A stretch of DNA of 64,000 nucleotides. It comes from Ypsolopha sequella (Eukaryota; Arthropoda; Insecta; Lepidoptera; Ypsolophidae). A program made the translations under genes and the position numbers. Under the pieces are notes generated by a model. The model did not search any database. It was not told where the DNA came from and worked only from the letters and a program-made list of their open reading frames with translations. This document shows positions 11,276-22,599 of this stretch, one piece after another; the first letter of the stretch is position 1, and every line of letters begins with the position of its first letter. The DNA is taken from contig CAKOHE010000081.1 in the NCBI GenBank assembly GCA_934047225.1, forward strand, positions 174,340 through 238,339, in the 5' to 3' direction.

Positions 11276-11814
11276 TAAACTGCGGCCACAGAAAAAATGT
11301 CTTAAATACAATAGCTTATAATTATACAGAAAGCAAATTTTATTTGAGTTACTTAAATTTAAATATGTGAAAGGCTATTTTTACATTGGGTATTGTACTT
11401 ATAATTAAACAGAGAGCAATTTTAATTTAAGTTTCTTAATGTCAAAATTTTAAGAAAGTATATTTAAGCTTATTCTTACTTACTTAATACATATTTTGCA
11501 GCGTAATGGACTGTATTCTTAAATTTATTTTATCTATTTTAATCGATAGGCAAAACACATATTTTATGTAAGCTTGTAGTGCTTTTTACAGTTTTAACAT
11601 CAATGGCCCGTACCTTCCCATCCTTAATCCTTTATGCATATAGCAAACCATTTTTTAAAAATTGTCTTAGCTAAAAGTTGTATTTTGGCTGCCTTTCATT
11701 CATTCCGTTACAAATCTGGAGAATCAACCTTTAATCTGTGGAAACTGTCATTTAATGTTTATAACCAATATAAACAAATAATTAATTATTACATGTCGGC
11801 ACGAGAAAGTTTGG

Positions 11815-13131
11815 ACTATTATGGGACAATCTATACTATCATAGGACAGTATACACTTTTGATACTATCATAGGACAGTATACACTTTTGATACTATCAT
11901 AGGACAGTATACACTTTTGATACTATCATAGGACAGTATACACTTTTGATACTATCATAGGACAGTTTATACTCTTGACACTATCATAGGACAGTAAACA
12001 CTTTTGATACTATCATAGGACAGTATACACTTTTGATACTATCATAGGACAGTAAACACTTTTGACACTATCATAGGACAGTTTATACTTTTGATACTAT
12101 CATAGGACAGTTTATACTTTTGACACTATCATAGGACAGTTTATACTTTTGACACTATCATAGGACAGTTTATACTTTTGACACTATCATAGGACAGTTT
12201 ATACTCTTGACACTATCATAGGACAGTTTATAATCTTGACACTATCATAGGACAGTTAACACTTTTGACACTATCATAGGACAGTTTATACTCTTGACAC
12301 TATCATAGGACAGTTTATAATCTTGACACTATCATAGGACAGTTAACACTTTTGACACTATCATAGGACAGTTTATACTTTTGACACTATCATAGGACAG
12401 TTTATACTCTTGACACTATCATAGGACAGTTTATACTCTTGACACTATCATAGGACAGTTTATAATCTTGACACTATCATAGGACAGTTAACACTTTTGA
12501 TACTATCATAGGACAGTATACACTTTTGATACTATCATAGGACAGTAAACACTTTTGACACTATCATAGGACAGTTTATACTTTTGACACTATCATAGAA
12601 CAGTTTATACTTTTGAAACTATCATAGGACAGTTTATACTCTTGACACTATCATAGGACAGTTTATAATCTTGACACTATCATAGGACAGTTAACACTTT
12701 TGACACTATCATAGGACAGTTTATACTTTTGACACTATCATAGGACAGTTTATAATCTTGACACTATCATAGGACAGTTAACACTTTTGACACTATCATA
12801 GGACAGTTTATACTTTTGACACTATCATAGAACAGTTTATACTCTTGACACTATCATAGGACAGTTTATAATCTTGACACTATCATAGGACAGTTAACAC
12901 TTTTGACACTATCATAGGACAGTTTATACTTTTGACACTATCATAGGACAGTTTATACTCTTGACACTATCATAGGACAGTTTATAATCTTGACACTATC
13001 ATAGGACAGTTAACACTTTTTACACTATCATAGGACAGTTTATACTTTTGACACTATCATAGGACAGTTTATACTTTTGACACTATCATAGGACAGTTTA
13101 TACTTTTGACACTATCATAGGACAGTTTATA
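11815..13131. repeat. 29-bp satellite array, 45 copies
   Basis: The unit is ACTATCATAGGACAGT followed by a 13-bp variable tail. Copies start every 29 bp from 11835 (11835, 11864, and so on), and I counted 45, preceded by a decayed 20-bp copy. The first 16 bp are almost invariant. The tail alternates between a few types (TTATACTTTTGAC, TTATACTCTTGAC, TTATAATCTTGAC, TAACACTTTTGAC, ATACACTTTTGAT). In the second half these types recur in that order as a four-unit (116-bp) higher-order block. The array lies wholly inside element B, downstream of gag in its orientation. Confidence 0.95.
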
Positions 13132-13186
13132 TTAATTTTAAATTGTAGTAAGCATGAGCTTATCTATGCATACTGATGATTTAAAG

Positions 13187-14041
13187 TTAAGAATTCTCAA
13201 GAGCAAGCGTTCTTTTTTCTAAAAATGCAAAAAATGATTGCAACGAAGGTAAATTTGAGGGATCTCTTTCTGAATGGAAATCTCGAATAGTTAAATGATC
13301 CAGTTTTCTTGACAGAATTGTTATTATGACCATGTCCCATTTACTAACAGGTTGTCCAAAGTTAATTAAGGCAGTGACCTGCTGCTTGGCTTGAGATACA
13401 AAGCTACGAAGAGCATTGGCACTTGTTTTATTAATGGCAGGTAAATTCAGCAAGAAACCAATATGATCGGTAACTATTTTAAAATCATTGTCATATCGAT
13501 CAGCTAAGATCTTCAATGCTGCTTCATAACTTTGACTCACAAGCGGCAATTCTATTACATTGCTTAATGCCTCATCTTTAAGATAAGTTCTCAAATAGTA
13601 CAGCTTTTGAATAGAACTTAAACTAGGGTCATCGTTGACCACTGAATTGAACAAGTTTATAAATGTTTTATATTTGCAACATGACGTACCATCGAAGACA
13701 GGAATCTCGATATGCGCAAGCTTTGTTCTGCTATTTCCACAAACATTTTGTGTTACTGATTTACCAGCTTTCAACGACGCCAACAATTTAGCTAACGTAG
13801 ACAGATATTTGTCCTCTATTGGATCAATTGCTTCTTCTGAAGCTTCATCAAGCACCATTACTACTAAGTTGTTACCCTTGTAATCTTTGAAGCATTGTTT
13901 TAGATAGTCTATTTTGATTTCAATAAATTCACTTGACAGTTCATCTAGCTTACTTTCAGATGCAAATTTGAGCGTACGGGTTATGGCGGCCTTTGCCTGC
14001 CCACGCGCAGCTATAAGCCGCTTTAACTCAGCGGCAGACAT
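13187..14041 (-). CDS. BEL/Pao Gag protein (DUF1759 type)
   Basis: This 284-codon frame has no internal stop. The N-terminus MSAAELKRLIAARGQAKAAITR is followed by an acidic/helical segment. A DUF1759-like core begins at HIEIPVFDGTSCCKYKTFINLF and continues with SSIQKLYYLRTYLKDEAL and YEAALKILADRYDND. This is the same order of blocks as in element A (FDG...W...F...KL.YL...L.G.A). No zinc knuckles follow; the frame stops and the satellite begins about 55 bp later. The intact frame in an element lacking pol suggests Gag may be the only protein it makes, though I cannot tell whether it is expressed. Confidence 0.85.
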   Translation of the reverse strand: MSAAELKRLIAARGQAKAAITRTLKFASESKLDELSSEFIEIKIDYLKQCFKDYKGNNLVVMVLDEASEEAIDPIEDKYLSTLAKLLASLKAGKSVTQNVCGNSRTKLAHIEIPVFDGTSCCKYKTFINLFNSVVNDDPSLSSIQKLYYLRTYLKDEALSNVIELPLVSQSYEAALKILADRYDNDFKIVTDHIGFLLNLPAINKTSANALRSFVSQAKQQVTALINFGQPVSKWDMVIITILSRKLDHLTIRDFHSERDPSNLPSLQSFFAFLEKRTLALENS

Positions 14042-14799
14042 ATTTTACAAAAGTAATATCTAGTCTTAAATTAGGTAAGTGACAACTAACCAACTTAAAA
14101 TGTAACAAAGAACGCAAAGTCCCAAACGTACAACTAGCTGTGACCAGCAAACAAAATGTCAAATAATACAGAAAATAGTCTATTCTCGCTGCACTAAAAT
14201 CACTTCTTGCTTGTTTTTAATATTTATGACGAATGCCGCGCACTTTTTAATCGTAAAACGACAAAATATGCACAACGAAAACGTACTGTTTGAAATTCAC
14301 ACTAGCTATTGGCTGTGCTCTGAAGTCGTGCTGCACTGCACCGTTGAGATAACCAACACCGGTTCTAATTGGGCGCGGAAATGACATGGAGCAACTATTG
14401 GTTGTGTCCTTCCTTTAGACAGCACTGATTGGTGCCGAGCTAAACCCTTGCCGATGCTAGCCTTGCGCTCATTTTATAGAAATGGCGGTCTTCACTCACG
14501 GTATATGACGACACAATTATGAATATGATGACTTACAGATGTGTGTTGTAATTATATACAACCTTCTTCCAGCACTTTATTGTGATAAAAAATGCTTCTT
14601 GTGCTTCCCTTTGTTCCAATCAAGCAGCTAATTGTCCAGATAGATGGCGAAAACAATGGCGTTTTCAACTCCAAGGCACATGGATGCCGCCGCCCAGTCT
14701 TGTGAACCACTTGGAAACTGCAGGATATGCCGTATATGTATATATACCGAGTAAATAGACACGGTATTCTTCTGCTAACGGACTCGAAGGACCTTAACA
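14042..14799 (-). other. Leader of element B
   Basis: About 760 bp lie between the 5' LTR and the gag start. On the minus strand the bases just after the LTR (TGTTAAGGTCCTTCGAGTCC) occupy the primer-binding-site position. I see no convincing frame. Confidence 0.5.
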
Positions 14800-14930
14800 T
14801 GAGCGAAATATAAATTTCTAGAATTTATTTTATGTAAATGAAACGCACGAGTTCGTAGTTGAAGAGAGAAGAAGGATTTGATTCAATGTTGCCAGTAGCA
14901 AATATTTAAATAATATTATGTTTTTGAACA
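14800..14930 (-). repeat. LTR of element B (5' in its own orientation)
   Basis: This 131-bp copy pairs with 11145-11275 and is followed by the AGATT target duplication at 14931-14935. Confidence 0.85.
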
Positions 14931-14935
14931 AGATT

Positions 14936-16679
14936 TGTTTATTTCCATCACAAATTAAAACTAAATAGTTGCATGATTTGATAGCAGTTTAAAAACGTCC
15001 AGTTAAGGGCCTTACTATCGCCAAATGGGTACTTTCTAAAGCCTACTCCTCGTTTACGGCCAAAACAAAAATAATGAAAAAATGTATTATGAATAATGAG
15101 CTCTTAGACAACGTATGCAACATTTTTCTATTTCATACCACCAAAACTTCTACACGAAAAAAATTATTAACTAAATGGTGCTTTTTGGCTTGAATTTCCT
15201 ACTGCTCCTAATTGGCTAAGCCGATTGAATTCATTTATGCTTTGATAAATAGATAAACTTGATAGCTATAAACCTAACATAGGATTAGTCAATCGAACAA
15301 TCACGTCCAATTGAAAAGTATAATTTTCTCCTATTTCGCCCTTTCAAGGACGCAGTGAGCGTCGTAACAGCCACTATGCATTGCGTGCTGATATGAACGT
15401 TATTTCAATGTCGTTTCCGTTGATATTCGTACTGACAAATATCGAGCTGCTAATTTGGCTATGGTAATCGCCTTAATTAATTAATCACAAGGACTGTAAA
15501 ATGTCCATTTTCAAAATTCGTTTTTGTTTTAACTTAAGGCAGATTATAATCTTTGTAAATATTTATTTATTTATTCATAAGAATTAAAGTATCAAGATCC
15601 TTTTTCTTGAGGTATTTCATTTTTTATTCAGGCTAATCTAAATCTCATAAATAAAATAACTTGCATCTAATAGGTATATTTTCATAATTACGTCGGTAGT
15701 ACCTAAATATGGCACAAATTAACTTTATTATATCATAACTTCATCATAATGTAGCCGATTCTGAAGGCTTTAATTTTAGTTTTAGTGCTGTCAAACATAA
15801 AATTATTCCAAAGTAATTTAGATTATGTTCTTAACTCTTAAGGACTATTTTGTCCTTCTGTCTGCTATAGCGGTTTGACGTCACACGTGGGAGTGCATCT
15901 CACTCAATCGCACTGTTTTATCTCACTCACGACAACATAGCAGACAGACGGCGCCCCCGAGCCTGACAAATACGCTCGCTTTTTAAATCCGCCCCGGGTG
16001 GTTATTCTCGCAACATTTTTACACGCTTTATGTTTCATACGACTTAATTAATTGGGTAATAAGTAAATACCATGTGGTGATAATTCTACCAAGTAAAACT
16101 CTTTATTTTTTTTTCTGTTATTGAGCACACAACCATTTACACAGAAACCTTGATATACATTAAAAATAATAGAGAATAGACCTGGAGTTTCCTAAAATAC
16201 AAGCGGCATGTAAGACATGTCACGAATCTGGGCAAAAGCACTTCTAAAATTCACCCGCCTCAACCTACGCAAATTGTCACGTGTGTCAGAATTGCTATCC
16301 AGAGCCCAATATTAATTTAGAAGGCTACGATGCCTTCAAACCATGTTGTTCATCAACTTTATCATGAAATAAATACAAATAAACAAATATGTTCTGAAAT
16401 AAATACAAAAAAACAAATGGAAATTATTGTCATAATTTCAAAACTTTTCTTTTAACAACATAATCTGCAACCGGATCTCGTAAAGAGAAAAACTTCAATT
16501 CTCAACAGCCGCTCGCTTTTCGTAATTTTCTTAATCTCCTTGTAATTGTTTCGGAGAATAATGTTAATTAACATAAAAGGGGCTGCATAAAATTGTAATT
16601 TATTATGAAATTTATTTTTACCTAAATCAGGGATGTCTGATTTTACTACGCAACTTTTGAAATAAACACTTTTCACCCC
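14936..16679. other. Non-coding sequence with short repeats
   Basis: There is no gene signal. About 15752-15790 (GCCGATTCTGAAGGC...TTTTAGTGCTGTCAAAC) is present inverted at about 35795-35840, so it belongs to a dispersed family. A TCTGTCTGCTATAG...CATAGCAGACAGACGG inverted pair lies at about 15858-15950. The rest has nothing I can name and may be intron of the gene with an exon at 17217. Confidence 0.45.
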
Positions 16680-16682
16680 CAT

Positions 16683-17118
16683 ATATATTTAAATATTATT
16701 TTAAAGGCTTTTTAGCTTTTAATTGTTTAAAAACAAATTATGAATATAAATGAAAAAGTATTAACTAATATTTCGACCCACTTTGTGGGCGAAATATATA
16801 AGGTCTTTCAATTTAAATGGAAAGTAATTTAGGAGGGGACTCAGTATCGTTAATACATCACATTCCACTGAAAAGTACTGTTTTTGCGCGACCTTTTTTT
16901 TCATTTCTCAGTACAAAGTGGTCCGATCAGCTGCCTCCGTTTGTATGGACAAGTGAAGAAAAAGTTCGCGCAAAAACAGTACTTTTCAGTGGAATGTGAT
17001 GTATTAACGATACTGAATCACCTCCTAAATTACTTTCCATTGAAATTGAAAGACCTTAATATCGATAATAGTTAATATTTTTTTCATTTATATTCATAAT
17101 TTGTTTTTATATATTTAA
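16683..17118. mobile_element. Long foldback MITE
   Basis: An extended palindrome: GGTCTTTCAATTTAAATGG...ACAGTACTTTTCAGTGGAATG-type arms at about 16800-16892 and 16967-17057 are near-perfect inverted copies. Outer arms (AACAAATTATGAATATAAAT at about 16732; inverse at about 17085-17106) extend the pairing to ATATATTTAAATAT at both ends. The transcript could fold into a hairpin of about 430 bases. There is no ORF. The exact ends and TSD are uncertain because the termini are AT-rich. Confidence 0.75.
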
Positions 17119-17216
17119 ATATGACACATTACATAAATACGTACAATACATACATACTAGTAGCTAGAGCTGCTGTTAAATGTACTGACGATAGTGCGAT
17201 GTATTTGTTGTTTCAG

Positions 17217-17331
17217 GTACTTCAAGGTGATATTCCGCCTGAACTTCCTGACCGTCGTGCTCTGTCTCACGATGAACCGTCCCTACCAGTTCTACAGCTT
17301 CATTCCACTCGTCTCCTTCTGGTTCACGCTG
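17217..17331 (+). CDS. Host exon resembling CASD1 (sialic acid O-acetyltransferase)
   Basis: Acceptor TTGTTTCAG ends at 17216 and donor CTG|GTATAG starts at 17332, bounding a 115-nt exon (1 nt completing a codon plus 38 codons). It translates to a hydrophobic segment with RLNFLTVVLCLTMNRPYQFYS followed by FIPLVSFWFTLV. I recognise this as similar to the multi-pass acyltransferase part of CASD1, a Golgi protein that 9-O-acetylates sialic acids. That recognition is from memory of the family, not a search. Neighbouring exons were not found in the window, so the introns are long or other exons lie outside. A short dispersed repeat (AGGGTTGCCAGATGG) begins only about 5 bp into the intron. Confidence 0.6.
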
Positions 17332-17488
17332 GTATAGGGTTGCCAGATGGTATCCTAAAGGAGGACATGTCCTCCTTTTTCACAATTTGTCCTCCCGTCC
17401 TCCCTCACCTAACAATTGTCCTCCTTTTTCAAATTTTGCGAGCATCGCCGATACCACTTTGTTAACCCACACGTATTTTATTTATATA

Positions 17489-18486
17489 CAGGGTGGAAAA
17501 AGTGAAAGGGCCCTGGAAGGGAACTACTTTAAATCCTTTAGTTAGCTCATTTTACTGAAAGGAAACATTCCTTTATTTTTTAAAAGAAACAAAACTGCAT
17601 TCAAAGATCTTCTAAAATTTGCTTGTCTCACCCGGGAACTGAACCAACTAAAAATTTAAAAAATAAACCCTCGCTATTTTATTATACGAATCGGTAGGAT
17701 TATTGTTCAGGATAAAATTTGTCTACTAAACTAAAGTCTTACACTCATCTGTTGTACGAGATACCCATGAAATTGAATATTTATTACAAGTTCTTTATTA
17801 ACAATACCTAGTACTGTTCACTTGTAAAATAATAATTATACGCCATTATTACACAATGACAGCACGTAATGAAAGCAAAACAAAACAAAATTTTAATTTC
17901 GAACGAAATTTATGGTTCGAACTTCAAATTTGTTGCTCCGCGTTGCAAAAAAATACGTTCCTTTTTTAAAATTTTCGTCAGTACGCCTAGTGCAAGAAGT
18001 AATTGTGCTCTGCATACATTTATTATTACCATTTAACTATTTTCTTATTGAAATCTTCAACAAGGTACTTAAGATAAATAACATTAGCAAGCTTGTAGGT
18101 ACTTCATACGATGTCTTTGGATGTAAGAGAGATAAGAAAATTAGAACGTTTCATTTACTTGTTACAAGTGAACAGTACTAGGTATTGTTAACAAAGAACT
18201 TGTAATAAATATTTAATTTCATGAGTATCTCATACAACAGATACATCAGATCATACAATTTTATTCTGAACAATAATCCTACCGATTCGTATGATAAAAT
18301 AGCGAGGGTTTATTTTTTAATTTTTAGTTGGTTCGATTCCCGGGTGAGACAAGCGAGTTTCAGAATATCTTTGAATGCAGTTTTGGTTCTTTTAAAAAAT
18401 ATAGGAATGTTTCCTTTCAGTAAAATGAGCTAACTAAAGGATTTAAGGTAGTTCCCCTCCAGGGCCCTTAAATTTTTTCCACCCTG
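17489..18486. mobile_element. Tc1/mariner-like MITE with ~340-bp inverted arms
   Basis: The element begins CAGGGTGGAAAAAGTG and ends in the inverse CACTT-less form ...TTTTTTCCACCCTG, flanked by TA on both sides (17487-17488, 18487-18488). The arms (about 17489-17828 and 18165-18486) pair over most of their length; examples are ATCCTTTAGTTAGCTCATTTTACTG and its inverse at the right end, and CAATACCTAGTACTGTTCACTTGT and its inverse around 18165-18192. The loop has no transposase. TA target and CAGGG termini fit the IS630-Tc1-mariner superfamily. Confidence 0.85.
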
Positions 18487-18488
18487 TA

Positions 18489-19570
18489 TATGCACTATAG
18501 AATTAGCTCGTAGTTTTAGCCGTGAAACATATTTTACATATTTTGTGTGAACGATAACCTCGCTTAATGGTTTTCGAGTAGTTAGCTTAATTATTATGAG
18601 TGATGGTTTTTCAAACTAAATCTGCTTTTTGAAAACCGCTTTTTATTTAAAAAAAGACTCAAAATATTTGGCGAGGTACCTACTTCAAATATTATGTATG
18701 CTCATGTATATTATTCGACTGTCCTCTACAACTTTCATAAACTTAACCCTGCACAAATGTTTCCACATACAAAACACGATAAAATAATGCTCTGCGCATA
18801 CAATCGAAACTGCACACCCAAGAATTCAAAACCTGAATAAATTTAATAACCCATCGTAAATTCAAAGTATGAAATACCTAATTTCCCTTTCAAATATTCG
18901 TCTTAGTTGCTGGTATATTCCCCTCACCTACTTGTTGTTAGCTGCAATAGACATATAACTTATGTAGCACACTGTATTTTATATTAGATAAGTAGTGCCA
19001 AAAATTATTTTTGTGTCCTTAAAAGTCACAGATAAAAACAATAATAAATGGATTTTCTTTTCTTACGGCGCAATGGGTCGATCGCATTATAACAGAGTTA
19101 AGTAGACAACTATTTAGAAAAACATTTCTGAGTAGTGCGCGGGTGAATATTGATGCGATTTTTGGTATTTACATAATAGTCTTAATTATTGCTGCGTTAT
19201 GTCTTAGATATCGGATTTTGAAATTTAATAACATTAGTAATTAGGTTAGAAGAAAAAACGGTTTTAATTTGGAAAAACTCCCATTTGCGTGTTTTTGATG
19301 ATTGATTTTATATTTTTACGAAAATGCAATCCTAAATTTCTTAAAAGATCATCCTTTTTCTAGAACTGCGATTTAGCAATAATGTCTTATCGAAATCAGC
19401 CTATGTGTAAGTTCAATTGCAAAACGCCCAAAAACCATTGCGCCTTTAATTATAAAAAAATTGCACTTAATATAATTAATGAATAATCAGTATCTCAGTT
19501 ACTACTAGTTTAATTCCTAACGGTAGTTAGTATGAATGAATTAACATTGAGTAAAGACAAAAGCACCAGT
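18489..19570. other. No gene seen
   Basis: AT-rich, without protein-like frames, splice-bounded exons or element ends that I can support. It may be intronic or intergenic. Confidence 0.4.
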
Positions 19571-19580
19571 ATGTGTAGGT

Positions 19581-19993
19581 AGGGTTGCCAACTTTTTTTA
19601 GAAGAAATAAAGTACATCTGATTCCAGGGAAGGTAAATAAAAAGTACGTACTTTTTTAAAAAAGTATCCTATATTCAAGGGAGTTGAAAGATTTTTTGAA
19701 AAAAATATCAAGGCAGCAGTCTGTAGGAACTAAGAACGAACATCCTCAAATCCTTTTGTGAAACTGTATTTTTTGTGCTCTTTTCACAAACACAAACGCA
19801 TATAGCGCACAAGTCATACATTTTCCCTCGGATTTCTTGTGTTTTCTCTGGCTGGTGTTGTCAGTTTACGTCTAATTTTGCGTAAAGATTGAAATAAAGT
19901 ATTTATACGTACTTTATTGGAGTTCAAAAGTATAAAGTACAGAGACCCAAAATAACGCAAGATAATTTATTTTAAAGTACGGTTGGCAACCCT
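19581..19993. mobile_element. 413-bp TIR element with 10-bp TSD
   Basis: The terminal inverted repeat AGGGTTGCCAAC (12 bp, perfect) is present at 19581 and inverted at 19982-19993. Both sides are flanked by ATGTGTAGGT (19571-19580 and 19994-20003). The interior contains repeated AAAGTAC/GTACTTT strings and no ORF. A 10-bp duplication points to a Mutator-like (MULE) non-autonomous element; hAT (8 bp) is less likely. Confidence 0.85.
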
Positions 19994-20003
19994 ATGTGTA
20001 GGT

Positions 20004-20975
20004 AAGCGCAGTAAGTGTGCTACTGATACACCAGCAACTAACACGGGCCGTGTACTCGTTGATTTCAGATGTTCCGCCCTTGGACATTAGTTCCATAACA
20101 AATACCCGATGAAACAGTAAGCGACGCCGGAATGTTGTACATGTGTCTTGTTGTCCTACACCACGGGGCCCCACCGATGTGCCCCACCAACTAACACCCC
20201 CCAAAACGTACATAAAACTACACCGATTCTCTCCAATAAATGGACTTCTCCTTAACGCGATTCATTTCTCGATAGGACAACACGAGGCGATCAAAAACTA
20301 ACTCGAGCACTCCAAACCTAGTCTATTGGATCATTATTCTTTCAAAATTTGTGAAGGTGTTTTGTTATTGTTTTATTGTTGGAACTTGGTTAGGAATAAA
20401 TCCAAACGCACCGAACTGTGTTTCACTCACTACCCTACTTAGACCTAAGCACTGGCATGGCATGTGACCCCATGTTAACTTGCATGGATTGACTCTCCTG
20501 ATATCTATGATCTTACATACATCGTTTCGTGTCATCGTTTTTCTCTGGATTTTTCTTACTTTTTCTCTTTGTCTATTAAAATAATTCAATGACGCCATCC
20601 AGAAGGGATCGATGGACAAAACTTAGTCATAAGCTATTTAATTATGCAATGAATGCAAAAGTTTACATGCCCGGATATCATACTAAATAAATAGCAATTT
20701 CATTTAAATTCATTACAACTTGGATATCTCTAAATTCATTAAAACTTTGGTTTCTTTCAATTCATTACAACTCGGGTATCTTTAAATCTTATTTGCATTG
20801 TATTATTAATAATGTGATGCTGCTTCGGAGTCTGGATTTTATTTTAAAAGGTCAGTTGGAAACGTAGAACGAAGCATGATGCGGAATGACGTGAGTCCTG
20901 ATGTTCTCTTTGACCACAAAATAACCTCCCCAACTCTGTGATTGTCTGTGCAACCCGTATCAATGTTCCCTAATC
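20004..20975. other. No convincing gene
   Basis: Minus-strand frames at 19992-20213 and 20365-20619 have no recognisable domain and no matching splice signals. I see nothing else. Confidence 0.4.
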
Positions 20976-20988
20976 CTCAATGTTTCAG

Positions 20989-21243
20989 ATGCATTTTGCT
21001 GAGCAGTTGTCAATAACTGCAAATTTCGCTCCACAGAATAAAGTGACAGAGAAGTTCAAACGGCCTCTGAAAAAGCGTCACTCTTCTGTGTACCACCAGC
21101 CGACGAATCGCGTCAACAAATACCTGGCGCAAGCGATCGACGCGAGATCTGTGCATCGAGAGAAAGCCACGCATGTGCATACTGCTAAGGAGATTCGATT
21201 GGTCTTTATATGGTCAGGTCAAGCCTACACCTTCAAGATTTGA
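20989..21243 (+). CDS. Candidate exon or short ORF, unknown protein
   Basis: An acceptor-like CTCAATGTTTCAG ends at 20988 and is followed directly by an ATG frame of 84 codons to TGA at 21241-21243. The product is basic and non-repetitive (KFKRPLKKRHSSVYHQPTNR, then KYLAQAIDARSVHREKATHV). Base composition is markedly higher in GC than the flanks, as expected of coding sequence. I do not recognise it. It could be a terminal exon, an internal exon with a donor near TATATG|GTCAGG (about 21210), or chance. Confidence 0.35.
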   Translation: MHFAEQLSITANFAPQNKVTEKFKRPLKKRHSSVYHQPTNRVNKYLAQAIDARSVHREKATHVHTAKEIRLVFIWSGQAYTFKI

Positions 21244-22537
21244 AGGGCGTAATCATTTTAATTATACAGTCATTAAGGGCAAGAGGGCATTGATAGACTT
21301 TATTAACAATCTCATGGGGTCAGTAGATTGTGGTGTATCATTTGGAAACAACTAAAAAACAAAAAATTCACATTTGAAATATTCTTTGGGGGCATTATGC
21401 TATACCTATATACATTTTTAATTTATTTAAAGGTAAGTGGGTTTAAGAAAACAAATGATGGATTTATCCATTTGGATCAAAGTGTTTGATTTTTAAACTA
21501 CTTTTTTGCAAACTACCTAAACGGTTTTTCCAATAAACTGAATTTAAAATTTCAAAACTTAAAAATCAATTAAATTTATTTACACAAAAATAGGTAATAA
21601 AGTAACATTTTGTTGAGGAACTATTGAGTAAATTTTAAATATAAGTGTTGTGTTTCGATTAATTAGAAAAAAGCGGGTTTTTCACAATCCGCCTGCTAAA
21701 CTGCTCTTCATATATCGTCGACACTCGTAGTATTGGGCATATCATAGTCTGCTAGGCGTATCATAAAATTCTGTTAAAATTACAGGAGTCGCCTTGCTCC
21801 GCTCCGCTTCGTTGTTATTTGTATGTAAACCTAACACGCTCCGCTCTTCGTCGCATCTATTTTTGACTTTTTGTTGAAAGAGTTTCGATTTCATGCCCAC
21901 GACATAAATAAGTGAAATGACGGAACTAACTATTTGGAGCTCAATCATTGGTTAACATTGTCATCGTCAATGGTATTATCCAATCAGCGTTGCCCTCTTC
22001 GATCGCAGGCACTTCGGTTGACAGAAAGATGGGGGGTGTACACGACGAGACACGCGCGCCTCTAGCGGAAAATATGTTAAATACGCGAATTTAGGATATA
22101 GTTGCGTGGCGTTACCTAACAGACGCATTTTCACAGATTTTCGTGTTTTTCAGGAAAATATCACGGACTTTTCATGTAAATAAGTATGTAAATAGCATAG
22201 TATTAAGTTTAAGAAAATAAATAAATTAGTCCCGTGTGTTTATTTACTCGGATAGCTGCAACATAGTACAGGCATGAATAAGTAGATAGAACAGCTATCC
22301 GACTCTGAATGAATAAATAAGCATTAAAATAGCTTAGTAAATAGAATACAGTAAATAGTTACAAGGTAGTATTAAGATCTTGCAGAATAAAGATGATTTC
22401 CTATGATTGTTTCATTGATACGCCTAGCTAGGTCTTAAAGTAAGACCTAGGTATAAGATATGCTATACATCGATCTAGGTACTTAGGTATGCTAGGAAAT
22501 ACCTAAGTAGTCTGTAAATAGGCATAACAGCATGATA
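21244..22537. other. Non-coding, with one MITE arm
   Basis: 21608-21708 is a single arm (TGAGGAACTATTGAGTAAA...CACAATCCGCCTGCTAAAC) of the MITE family seen at 829-1169. The remainder up to the start of the BEL/Pao LTR has no coding signal I can support. Confidence 0.5.
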
Positions 22538-22599
22538 TGTTAGCGGTACGACGGTGGGAAGCAGACTGAGGACGGTTGGCCATAGAGGGCGCATATTTA

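Larger units (their letters stand above)
11145..14930 (-). mobile_element. BEL/Pao-type LTR element B with satellite body
   Basis: 131-bp direct repeats at 11145-11275 and 14800-14930 differ at two positions. Read on the minus strand each begins TGTTC and ends GCTCA. They are flanked by the 5-bp duplication AGATT (11140-11144 and 14931-14935). The interior carries a minus-strand gag ORF (13187-14041) and a 1.3-kb 29-bp satellite array in place of protease, RT and integrase. The orientation is set by the gag strand and the TGTT...CA polarity. It is a gag-only, non-autonomous element. The LTR is short for BEL/Pao, but the TSD and gag type support the assignment. Confidence 0.88.

Noticed and set aside
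11634..11873. 79-codon frame at the left of the 29-bp satellite
   Set aside because: It runs into the array and has AT-driven composition; no sign of coding.
11815..13131. CRISPR array (regular repeats)
   Set aside because: Repeats are contiguous 29-bp units without unique spacers, inside an LTR element of a eukaryote.
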